This document shows positions 1 through 6,397 of a stretch of 7,517 bases of DNA, one piece after another. This stretch comes from an uncultured Cytophagaceae bacterium. GTDB taxonomy: Bacteria; Bacteroidota; Bacteroidia; Cytophagales; Spirosomataceae. Both the position numbers and the translations under genes were made by a program. The notes under the pieces were generated by a model. It had not been told where the DNA came from. It did not search any database and saw only the letters and a list, made by a program, of their open reading frames with translations. The DNA lies in the NCBI GenBank assembly GCA_903960725.1, contig CAJCBY010000420.1, positions 1-7,517 on the forward strand. Reading direction: 5' to 3'. Numbering within the stretch: position 1 is the first letter of the stretch; every line of letters starts with the position of its first letter.

Positions 1-827
1 CTAAAACCAGACGGAGTCTCCCCTGTCCATTTCTTAAATATCCGATTGAAATAAGATAGACTCTCGAAGCCAGATTCGAAGCAAGCCTCTGTCACGTTCT
101 TGTCTTGAATCAAGAGTTTCTTTGCGTATTGAATCCGGTATTGATTGACAAAGTCCGTGTAGGTGAGTTTCGTAGTTTTCTTCATATAACGACAAAAGGC
201 AGGAAGCGACAGATTGACTTCGTTCGCGATTTGTTGGGTGTCAATGGATTTTTGGAAATTTGTTTCAACAAACTGGTGGATGCGGTGCATCCGCTCTTGT
301 TGTTTGAGGATGGTTTGGCTGGAAATGGGGCGAACGTCCAGATTCACATATTCGTCTGATTCTGCCAAAAACTGGAAAATACTCATCAACTCCATAAACT
401 GATGAAATCGATCTAAATGTTGCAATTTCTTCAAGCGAATACCTGCGATTCGCTTCGTCTCTCCCGTAAAGGCGAGTCCCGTCTTCGCACGTTCCATTAA
501 TTCTACCACCTTTTTTAGTTCCGGAATTCGGATCAAGCCACTTTCGAAATAGGTCTCCGGGAATTGAATCACAACCGTCTCCACGGTTGCCTTTACGCCA
601 TAATCAAAATTCAAGTGGGGAATGTAGGATCCGATTAAGGCCAAATCACATCCCTCATAAGTCGAAATATGTTCTCCAATGTGCCGGATTCCTTTGTCTG
701 CCTCCACATACACTAATTCAATTTCGGGATGGAAATGCCAATAGAAAACTTCATTCAATTTAGGCGTCAATAGGAACCTAAAGGAACTGTCATTATCCAG
801 GTGAATTTGCTCTAGATTCAATTTCAT
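1..827 (-). CDS. AraC-family transcriptional regulator with N-terminal cupin sensor domain (3' end cut by window edge)
   Basis: I translated this by hand: an uninterrupted reading frame of 275 codons plus two bases runs off the left edge, so only the last few residues are missing. The N-terminal part (about residues 10-100) looks like a cupin ligand-sensing domain, with HFHPE at 31-35 followed by a beta-rich stretch (EIELVYVEA). The C-terminal part (about 178-275) is the AraC double helix-turn-helix. The first helix pair lies around 195-215 (IDTQQIANEVNLS). The second ends in the family signature GFESLSYFNRIFKKWTGETP at about 253-272. The ATG at 825-827 (MKLNLEQ) is the natural start; I see no Shine-Dalgarno sequence, as is usual in Bacteroidota. 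The gene is divergent from the dioxygenase at 943, and a tandem repeat suited to an AraC protein lies between them. It is therefore probably the local activator, perhaps also controlling itself. The ligand is unknown. Cupin-AraC proteins of this shape often sense sugars or other small carbon compounds, but nothing here identifies one. Confidence 0.93.
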   Translation of the reverse strand, partial: MKLNLEQIHLDNDSSFRFLLTPKLNEVFYWHFHPEIELVYVEADKGIRHIGEHISTYEGCDLALIGSYIPHLNFDYGVKATVETVVIQFPETYFESGLIRIPELKKVVELMERAKTGLAFTGETKRIAGIRLKKLQHLDRFHQFMELMSIFQFLAESDEYVNLDVRPISSQTILKQQERMHRIHQFVETNFQKSIDTQQIANEVNLSLPAFCRYMKKTTKLTYTDFVNQYRIQYAKKLLIQDKNVTEACFESGFESLSYFNRIFKKWTGETPSGF

Positions 828-858
828 TTGCCTAAAATAGCTAAATGCCTAATAAATA

Positions 859-896
859 TATCAATACAGTACAAATAATTATCAATAGAGCAGAAA
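859..896. promoter_or_regulatory. Putative tandem AraC-type operator (two 17-bp direct repeats, 21-bp period)
   Basis: TATCAATA occurs at 859-866 and again at 880-887, exactly 21 bp apart. Aligned at that offset, the similarity extends to 17 bp (859-875 against 880-896), with 14 identical positions and consensus TATCAATASAGYASAAA. Known AraC-family operators such as araI1-I2 are also direct 17-bp half-sites with a 21-bp period, two helical turns, so both repeats face the same side of the DNA. The downstream copy ends about where the -33 element of the dioxygenase promoter should lie, and no TTTG is found there. That is what an activator-dependent promoter would look like. Binding by the neighbouring AraC protein is inferred. 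Confidence 0.6.
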
Positions 897-916
897 AAAG
901 GACGTCCCAGACACTC

Positions 917-924
917 TACCTTTG
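917..924 (+). promoter_or_regulatory. Bacteroidota -7 promoter box (TAnnTTTG) for the dioxygenase gene
   Basis: TACCTTTG matches the Bacteroidota sigma-ABfr -7 consensus TAnnTTTG at every fixed position and lies 18 nt before the ATG at 943. A TTTG -33 element about 19 bp further upstream (near 894-897) is absent; the sequence there is A-rich and belongs to the downstream operator repeat. This suggests dependence on an activator. Confidence 0.55.
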
Positions 925-942
925 GAACATAAATAAGAACCT

Positions 943-1893
943 ATGAAAACTGATATCCCTAACAACGGCCATTACGATATTCCGGGCAATCCATCCACCG
1001 CTAAAAGCAGTACAGTCAAATTAAATGACCGTTCAAACGGCGAACCACTTCGTGTGTTAAGCGAGGAGGATTGGGCTTTTTGGAAATACAATGGCTATGT
1101 GATTATTAAGCAGGCCGTGTCGCGCGAACAAGCTTTAAAGACGGCCGCATTCTTATATGAGTTTGAGGAAAAAGACCCGAATGATTCGTCGACTTGGTAT
1201 ACCGCACCACGCGCTGAAATGAAAATGAAGGAGCTTGCGAATACGGGGATGGTAGAATGTTATAATAGCCAATTGCAATGGGATAATCGCTCAGAACAAC
1301 GGGTGTATGATGCTTTTGCTGATATTTGGGGTACAGAGAAATTATGGGTAACCATCGATCGAGCGAATTTGAATTTCCCTATTCGACCAGGCCACGAATA
1401 CAAGGCCTTTATTCACTGGGATTATGATCCAGAAACGAGACCTGTGAATGTGCAAGGGGTTTTGGCTTTGGCAGATCAACTAGATGAGAATATGGGAGGC
1501 TTCCAATGCATCCCAGAATTATTCCGAAACTATGACACTTGGAAATTAACGCAACCTGAAGATAGAAATCGTTTTCTTCCTGATACATCCGCATTTACCC
1601 CTACTAAAGTAACACTAGAGGCAGGCGATCTTTTAATTTTCAATAGCTTACAGCCACATGGAATCCGAGCAAATAATAGCGATCAAGTGCGTTGTGCCCA
1701 ATATATTTCGATGATGCCGGCGGAAGAAGATAATGCTTCCTTGCGTGAATGGCGTGTGAACTCCTGGCGTGATCGCATCGCTCCAGAGGGCTACGCCTTT
1801 CCAGGTGATCCGCGCAAATGGGAACAAACGAAATACGAAACGGCCAGCCTGAATGCATTAGGCAAAAAGATTCTAGGACTAGATCGCTGGTAA
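943..1893 (+). CDS. PhyH-family Fe(II)/2-oxoglutarate-dependent dioxygenase
   Basis: This is a 316-residue cytoplasmic protein with no signal peptide, of the usual length for the phytanoyl-CoA dioxygenase (PhyH) family. Members hydroxylate a substrate using O2 and 2-oxoglutarate on a double-stranded beta-helix. The iron-binding HxD is visible as H158-W-D160 (KAFIHWDYDP). The distal histidine is H239 (LQPHGIRANN), and R250, eleven residues later, fits the usual 2-oxoglutarate-binding arginine. LEAGDLLIFNSLQPHG (about 225-240) and GGFQCIPELF (about 185-194) are typical PhyH core strands. The N-terminal helix region EEDWAFWKYNGYVIIK (about 41-56) also matches the family opening. About 35 polar residues precede it. 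The ATG at 943 sits 18 nt after a -7 box, which supports this start. The divergent AraC gene suggests inducible control. PhyH sequences cover many substrates (fatty acyl-CoA, ectoine, phosphonates, natural products), so the substrate cannot be named. A hairpin terminator directly follows, so the gene is probably monocistronic. Confidence 0.92.
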   Translation: MKTDIPNNGHYDIPGNPSTAKSSTVKLNDRSNGEPLRVLSEEDWAFWKYNGYVIIKQAVSREQALKTAAFLYEFEEKDPNDSSTWYTAPRAEMKMKELANTGMVECYNSQLQWDNRSEQRVYDAFADIWGTEKLWVTIDRANLNFPIRPGHEYKAFIHWDYDPETRPVNVQGVLALADQLDENMGGFQCIPELFRNYDTWKLTQPEDRNRFLPDTSAFTPTKVTLEAGDLLIFNSLQPHGIRANNSDQVRCAQYISMMPAEEDNASLREWRVNSWRDRIAPEGYAFPGDPRKWEQTKYETASLNALGKKILGLDRW

Positions 1894-1898
1894 AATGG

Positions 1899-1930
1899 AA
1901 AGCTCGAATTTATTCGGGCTTTTAATTTTT
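1899..1930 (+). terminator. Intrinsic terminator after the dioxygenase gene
   Basis: A 10-bp stem pairs 1899-1908 (AAAGCTCGAA) with 1913-1922 (TTCGGGCTTT) around the loop TTTA. The only imperfection is a T-G wobble at 1904/1917. It is followed by TAATTTTT. The stem begins 5 nt after the stop codon, in the right place to end the dioxygenase transcript. It also separates that transcript from the protease gene starting at 1954. Confidence 0.75.
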
Positions 1931-1953
1931 CGCGTAAATGTCTAAATTGGGAT

Positions 1954-4332
1954 ATGAAAAAACTGCTACTCCTATTCGTCCTATTTAGCCTTAGCGCAAC
2001 CGCCCAAATCGCGGAGAAAGTCAAATCAATGAAAGCCCACACGGGTTATTTCAACTTCTATTACGACGAGTCAAACGATAAGATCTTTTTAGAGGTCAAA
2101 AAGCTCAACGAAGAGTTTCTTTATACCTATTCCCTCGCACAAGGAGTAGGAAATAATGACCTAGGTTTAGACCGCGGTCAACTTGGAAACGAACAGGTAG
2201 TTTTCTTCGAGAAACAAGGAAACAAAATCTTTTTAGTACAACCCAATACCCAATACCGCGCGAATACGAGTAATCCTTTGGAGAAATTATCCGTCCAACA
2301 AGCATTCGCTAAGTCCGTATTGTATGGGTTTAAGATAGAAAGCGCCTCTGATGGTGCTTATTTAATCGATATCACTGATTTTCTAATGCAAGATGCACAT
2401 GGGGTGTTAAAGCGCTTGACTCAGGCAAAACAGGGATCGTATAGTTTAGATAAGTCCAAAAGTTCTTTGGCATTAGAGCGCACAAAATCCTTCCCCAAAA
2501 ACACCGAATTCGAGGCGCGCTTGACTTTCGCAGGCAATGGCACGGGGGCAGAAATTCGTTCTGTCGCACCTAATGCGGATTATGTGACGGTGGTAGAACA
2601 CCATTCCTTCATTGAATTACCAGACAATAAGTACACACCGCGTTTGTTTGATCCCCGTTCAGGAGCGAATGCAATCTCTTTTCAAGACTATTCCTCGCCA
2701 GTAAATGAGGTGGTTTTGAAGCAGTGGATTACGCGCCACCGTTTGGAGAAAAAAGACCCTAAAGCCGCGGTTAGCGAGGCAGTCAAACCGATCATATATT
2801 ACCTAGATAACGGCACCCCGGAACCGGTTCGTTCTGCCTTAATGGAAGGTGGCCGCTGGTGGAACCAAGCTTTCGAGGCGATCGGATACAAGGATGCGTT
2901 CCAAGTCAAATTAATGCCAGAAGACGCAGATCCAATGGATGTGCGCTACCACGTAATCCAATGGGTGCACCGTTCCACACGTGGATGGAGCTATGGTTCT
3001 AGCATAACTGACCCTCGCACGGGGGAAATCATGAAAGGCCACGTGAGTCTAGGTAGCCTTCGGATTCGCCAAGATTTTTTGATCGCTCAAGCGTTAATGA
3101 ACGCTCCTTTTGCAGTTGATGGCTCAGCGAATGGACCGATGATGGCGATGGCTTTGGCCCGCATTAGACAACTCTCGGCGCATGAAATAGGCCATACGAT
3201 AGGCTTTGCTCATAATTATGCGGCTAGTGCCCGCGAGAATACCAGTGTGATGGATTATCCCCATCCACAGATCGATTTCAAAGGTGATCAAATGGACTTC
3301 AGCCATGCCTATGACACGAAAATTGGCGATTGGGACAAAGTATCAGTGGACTATGCCTATGGTGATCACAAAACCACAGAAGAATTAAATCAGGTGATTG
3401 ATAATGCGTATGCCAAAGGCCTCCGCTTCATCACCGACTCCGATGCGCGCAACCCAGGTGGGGCGCATATTTATGCCCACCTTTGGGATAATGGAAAAAC
3501 AATTGTAGATGAACTTCAGCACATTTTGCAAGTCCGCAAAAAGGCAATCGCCAACTTCTCCGTTAACAACATCCGCCCGAACGAAACCTATTCACACCTG
3601 GAAGACGTCTTCGTTCCCTTGTATTTCTTACACCGCTACCAAACGGAAGCGACCACAAAAATCATCGGTGGATCCGAGTACAATTACGCATTGAGAGGTG
3701 GAAAAGAACTAGTTTTAGAACCTGCATCTGTAGCGTTACAAACACAAGCTTTGAAAGCGGTCACCCAGACGTTAGATGCGCGCACACTGGCGATTCCAAA
3801 AGAAAAATTAACCTTATTCCCTCCCCGCGCCTTCAACAATGAACGTACACGGGAGTCCTTTAAAGGGAAGACGGGTATCACCTTTGATCCGTTCGGAGCT
3901 GTGGAATCAGCAGCGGATTTCACCTTAGACTTCTTATTGCACCCAGATCGTTTATCACGCTTATCAGGAAATAAAGCGGTGAATGCGCAGCAGTTAGGAG
4001 TTTCTGAGACGTTAAGCGCCTTGTTAAATGCGACTCTGTACACGGCACACACGGATCCTTATTTGCAAGCCACGCAAGAGACCATTAATTTCAAAGTAGT
4101 ATCATCGTTATTGAACGTATTGAATGCTCCTTCGATTTCCCCTTTAGCGGCCTCTGAGGTTAACGCATCTGTGAAAGGAATCAGAGATGTATACAGCAAA
4201 AAATCTGGTGCTTTTGCGAGCTACCTCGTTCAAACCATCGATCAATTCAAAGCGAATCCTGCTGATTGGAAACCGATGCAGACACCGGTGATTCCGGATG
4301 GTGCGCCTATAGGGATGGATTGCTATGAATAA
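1954..4332 (+). CDS. Secreted zinc-dependent metalloprotease, metzincin type (DUF5118/DUF5117/DUF4953 architecture)
   Basis: This 792-residue protein begins with a clear type I signal peptide: MKK, a Leu-rich core, then a likely cleavage after SATA at residue 17, before Gln18. The extended zinc site HEIGHTIGFAH spans residues 410-420, with H410, H414 and H420 as ligands and E411 as the catalytic base. It is followed by the metzincin Met-turn SVMDYP (Met433). From memory of the family, the order is a short DUF5118-like segment (about 20-70, KAHTGYFNFYYDE), a DUF5117-like region (about 75-260), the peptidase core, and a helical C-terminal DUF4953-like part. That last part includes GGSEYNYALRGG (572-583) and ends in PDGAPIGMD. 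All key residues are present, so it should be an active exported protease acting in the periplasm, at the outer membrane or outside the cell. No Por-type C-terminal secretion domain is seen. Substrate unknown. It starts 60 nt after the dioxygenase and is separated from it by a terminator, so it is probably its own transcription unit. Confidence 0.93.
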   Translation: MKKLLLLFVLFSLSATAQIAEKVKSMKAHTGYFNFYYDESNDKIFLEVKKLNEEFLYTYSLAQGVGNNDLGLDRGQLGNEQVVFFEKQGNKIFLVQPNTQYRANTSNPLEKLSVQQAFAKSVLYGFKIESASDGAYLIDITDFLMQDAHGVLKRLTQAKQGSYSLDKSKSSLALERTKSFPKNTEFEARLTFAGNGTGAEIRSVAPNADYVTVVEHHSFIELPDNKYTPRLFDPRSGANAISFQDYSSPVNEVVLKQWITRHRLEKKDPKAAVSEAVKPIIYYLDNGTPEPVRSALMEGGRWWNQAFEAIGYKDAFQVKLMPEDADPMDVRYHVIQWVHRSTRGWSYGSSITDPRTGEIMKGHVSLGSLRIRQDFLIAQALMNAPFAVDGSANGPMMAMALARIRQLSAHEIGHTIGFAHNYAASARENTSVMDYPHPQIDFKGDQMDFSHAYDTKIGDWDKVSVDYAYGDHKTTEELNQVIDNAYAKGLRFITDSDARNPGGAHIYAHLWDNGKTIVDELQHILQVRKKAIANFSVNNIRPNETYSHLEDVFVPLYFLHRYQTEATTKIIGGSEYNYALRGGKELVLEPASVALQTQALKAVTQTLDARTLAIPKEKLTLFPPRAFNNERTRESFKGKTGITFDPFGAVESAADFTLDFLLHPDRLSRLSGNKAVNAQQLGVSETLSALLNATLYTAHTDPYLQATQETINFKVVSSLLNVLNAPSISPLAASEVNASVKGIRDVYSKKSGAFASYLVQTIDQFKANPADWKPMQTPVIPDGAPIGMDCYE

Positions 4333-4339
4333 ATTTTGT

Positions 4340-4358
4340 TCCTTTTTGATTAAAAGGA
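4340..4358 (+). terminator. Weak hairpin after the metalloprotease gene
   Basis: A 7-bp stem TCCTTTT (4340-4346) / AAAAGGA (4352-4358) closes a TGATT loop 7 nt after the protease stop codon. It is AT-rich and no uninterrupted U-tract follows (CCTTTAAACCATTTT), so termination may be partial. If so, some protease transcripts would read into the monooxygenase gene at 4392. Confidence 0.35.
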
Positions 4359-4374
4359 CCTTTAAACCATTTTG
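4345..4374 (+). promoter_or_regulatory. Possible weak promoter for the monooxygenase-hydrolase pair
   Basis: TTTG at 4345-4348 (possible -33) lies 18 bp before CCATTTTG at 4367-4374, which keeps the TTTG half of the Bacteroidota -7 box but not its TA. The box ends 17 nt before the ATG at 4392. That is close to the 18-19 nt seen for the better promoters at 917-924 and 7286-7316. The match is imperfect and overlaps the hairpin, so this is tentative. Confidence 0.3.
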
Positions 4375-4391
4375 ATAAAAGACTAATAACT

Positions 4392-5702
4392 ATGCAAAAA
4401 GTGTGCGTGATAGGCGCAGGACCCTCAGGAATCACTGCCTTAAAAAATCTGTTAGATCAAGGATTAGATGCCGTATGTTATGAATTCAATACCCAAGTAG
4501 GAGGTAATTGGGTCTATAACGAGAAAACGGGGCACTCTAGCGTTTTTGAGACGACGCACATCATTAGTTCTAAAACCTTATCGCAATACGAAGATTTCAC
4601 GTTCGATGACTTCGAAAAAGGGTTGCCGGACTATCCCTCTCATGATCAGCTGAGACGCTATTTTCAAGGCTATGCCGCCCATTTTAATTTATATCAACAC
4701 ATCGAATTTAGTACGTTAGTAAAATCGTGTGAATTAGATGAAGCTAAGAACTGGGTGGTAAAAACGGAGACTAATGGTATCGAAAAAACAGAACTATTTA
4801 GCCATCTCGTTGTTTGCAATGGCCACCATTGGCTACCTAGAATTCCTTCATACCCAGGCGAGTTCACCGGTAAATTCATGCATTCACATGAGTTCAAAAA
4901 AGCAGAACCGTTCAAAGACCAACGCATCCTAGTTATAGGTGGTGGAAATTCTGCTTGCGATGTGGCAGTGGAGACTAGTCGTGTGAGTAAAAAAACGAGT
5001 ATTAGCTGGAGAAGAGGATATCGGATTGTACCTAAGTTTTTGTTCGGGAAACCGAGTGATGTGGTCGCGTCGCAGTTAGTGTGGTTACCTACGCGTTTGA
5101 AATTTTTCTTATCCGAATTATCTGTCAAAATTTTCTCAGGATCTAATAAAAATTATGGACTTCCTGAGCCAGAGCATGCTATTACAGGCACTCATCCCAC
5201 CATCAACGAAGAATTATTGTACAAGGTGAGGCATGGTAAAGTATTTCCGAAACCCGATATCGATCATTTTGAAGGAAAAAACATTCATTTCAAAGATGGT
5301 TCTGTAGAAGAATTTGATACCATCATCGCCTGTACTGGATATATTTTAGAGCACCCCTTTTTCCGTAAGGACTTCCTGAATTACAGTGAAGGAGATGTGC
5401 CTTTGTATCTGAAAATGTTGCATGAAAAATACGAAAATTTGTATTTCGTAGGCATGTTCCAGCCCCTTGGATGCATATGGCCAGGTTCAGAATTGCAGAG
5501 CAAAATTGTAGCGAGAGCCATTAAAGGGCTTTGGAAAAGACCAGAAAATATCGCTGAATTATGCCAAAGAGAGGTCACCCATCCCCACCTCAATCAAATC
5601 AAAACCCCGCGACACACCATTACGGTGGATTTCCATTTGTTTGTTAAACAATTGAAAAAGCATTTGCCTAAAAACTACGTCAGCAAATCCCCCGTTTCAT
5701 GA
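4392..5702 (+). CDS. Flavin-containing monooxygenase (FMO family, FAD/NADPH)
   Basis: This is a 436-residue soluble flavoprotein of usual bacterial FMO length. The FAD-binding Rossmann motif GAGPSG is at residues 8-13, and the GGNW element at 37-40. The FMO fingerprint FxGxxxHxxx(Y/F)K appears as FTGKFMHSHEFK at 158-169. The NADPH-binding glycine motif is GGGNSA at 183-188. The conserved ACTGY of the second FAD contact is at 313-317. The C-terminal FQPLGCIWPGSELQSK stretch (about 356-371) and RHTITVDF (407-414) are also typical. The family uses NADPH and O2 to form a flavin hydroperoxide that oxygenates soft nucleophiles (N, S) or, in some members, inserts oxygen next to ketones. The fingerprint ends in FK rather than WP, which argues for classical FMO over type I Baeyer-Villiger enzymes but does not exclude ketone activity. 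The stop codon overlaps the next start (ATGA, 5699-5702), so translation of the hydrolase is probably coupled to this gene. The two products likely act in sequence. Substrate unknown. Confidence 0.93.
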   Translation: MQKVCVIGAGPSGITALKNLLDQGLDAVCYEFNTQVGGNWVYNEKTGHSSVFETTHIISSKTLSQYEDFTFDDFEKGLPDYPSHDQLRRYFQGYAAHFNLYQHIEFSTLVKSCELDEAKNWVVKTETNGIEKTELFSHLVVCNGHHWLPRIPSYPGEFTGKFMHSHEFKKAEPFKDQRILVIGGGNSACDVAVETSRVSKKTSISWRRGYRIVPKFLFGKPSDVVASQLVWLPTRLKFFLSELSVKIFSGSNKNYGLPEPEHAITGTHPTINEELLYKVRHGKVFPKPDIDHFEGKNIHFKDGSVEEFDTIIACTGYILEHPFFRKDFLNYSEGDVPLYLKMLHEKYENLYFVGMFQPLGCIWPGSELQSKIVARAIKGLWKRPENIAELCQREVTHPHLNQIKTPRHTITVDFHLFVKQLKKHLPKNYVSKSPVS

Positions 5703-6397
5703 GAGAAACGATCGTCTTTGTGCACGGTGTTTGCCATGGGGCCTGGTGTTGGGAGGAAAACTTTATCCCCTATTTCAAGGAGCTAGGATATGATTGTATC
5801 GCACTAAATCTGCCGGGACACGAAAAACCTGGAAGCACTCAGCGCATTTCGTATTCTTTAAACGACTATGTTCAGGCGTTGCATCAGGTAGTCGAGAAAC
5901 TAAAGAAACCGCCCATTATCATAGGTCATTCGATGGGTGGCATGATTCTGCAACGTTTTTTGAAAAAAGGATCCTGCAAAAAAGCTATTTTACTGTCGTC
6001 TGTTCCACCCTCCGGTGCTCTGATGGCTAGTCTTCGAGTGATAGTTAACCAGCTAGGCACACTCCCCTATCTGTTTACAGGTGACCTGCTAGGTGTATTT
6101 ACGAAGTACCCACTTTTGATGTTTAATGATGCCAAAATCGCCGAAAAATACACAGCCAACATGTGCGCAGAATCCTTCTTAGCCTTCATGGGTTTAGTTG
6201 TTCCCGTCTTTCATAAAATCACCACGCCTCTATTCGTAGTCGGTGGTTCTGAAGATCAATTAATTACGGTTCAAGAATTTTCACAAACGGCGAAACACTA
6301 TGGCGCGGAACTAGCCATCATCGAAGGTGGCTCGCACGATTTAATGTTAGATACTGATTTTGAAAAAACAGCCAAAGTGATACAGGAGTGGATTTAA
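5699..6397 (+). CDS. Alpha/beta hydrolase (methylesterase / hydroxynitrile-lyase-like)
   Basis: This is a 232-residue cytoplasmic alpha/beta hydrolase. The oxyanion-hole strand reads VHGVCHGAWCWEE (8-20). It closely resembles the VHGACHGAWCW opening of plant methylesterases and hydroxynitrile lyases, a compact branch of the fold. The nucleophile elbow is GHSMGG (76-81, Ser78), the acid is Asp186 in GGSEDQLI, and the base is His213 in EGGSHDLML, so the catalytic triad is complete. The length fits that branch (about 230-260 residues). The start is fixed by the ATGA overlap with the monooxygenase stop codon, which implies translational coupling. A plausible role is hydrolysis of an ester or related product made by the upstream enzyme; this is inferred from context only. 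The 3' end overlaps the convergent deacetylase gene by 4 nt, and no terminator is seen between them. Confidence 0.9.
   Translation: MRETIVFVHGVCHGAWCWEENFIPYFKELGYDCIALNLPGHEKPGSTQRISYSLNDYVQALHQVVEKLKKPPIIIGHSMGGMILQRFLKKGSCKKAILLSSVPPSGALMASLRVIVNQLGTLPYLFTGDLLGVFTKYPLLMFNDAKIAEKYTANMCAESFLAFMGLVVPVFHKITTPLFVVGGSEDQLITVQEFSQTAKHYGAELAIIEGGSHDLMLDTDFEKTAKVIQEWI

Noticed and set aside
105..402. Two short plus-strand frames (105-359 and 214-402)
   Set aside because: They lie opposite the AraC gene, whose conserved helix-turn-helix residues fix the coding strand as minus. Their translations show no recognisable motif.
853..860. TATATTTA (minus strand) as a -7 box for the AraC gene
   Set aside because: It matches TAnnTTTG except at the last base, but no TTTG lies about 19 bp upstream, and AT-rich DNA gives such matches easily. 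Not strong enough to list as a promoter.
3684..4052. 122-codon minus-strand frame inside the metalloprotease gene
   Set aside because: It is antisense to the conserved C-terminal domain of the protease, has no recognisable motif and no promoter.
4863..4898. Classification of the monooxygenase as a type I Baeyer-Villiger enzyme
   Set aside because: The fingerprint (residues 158-169) ends in FK, the FMO form, not the WP/WD of type I Baeyer-Villiger monooxygenases.
4694..5128. 144-codon minus-strand frame inside the monooxygenase gene
   Set aside because: It is antisense to the FMO fingerprint and NADPH motif, with a composition typical of a shadow frame.
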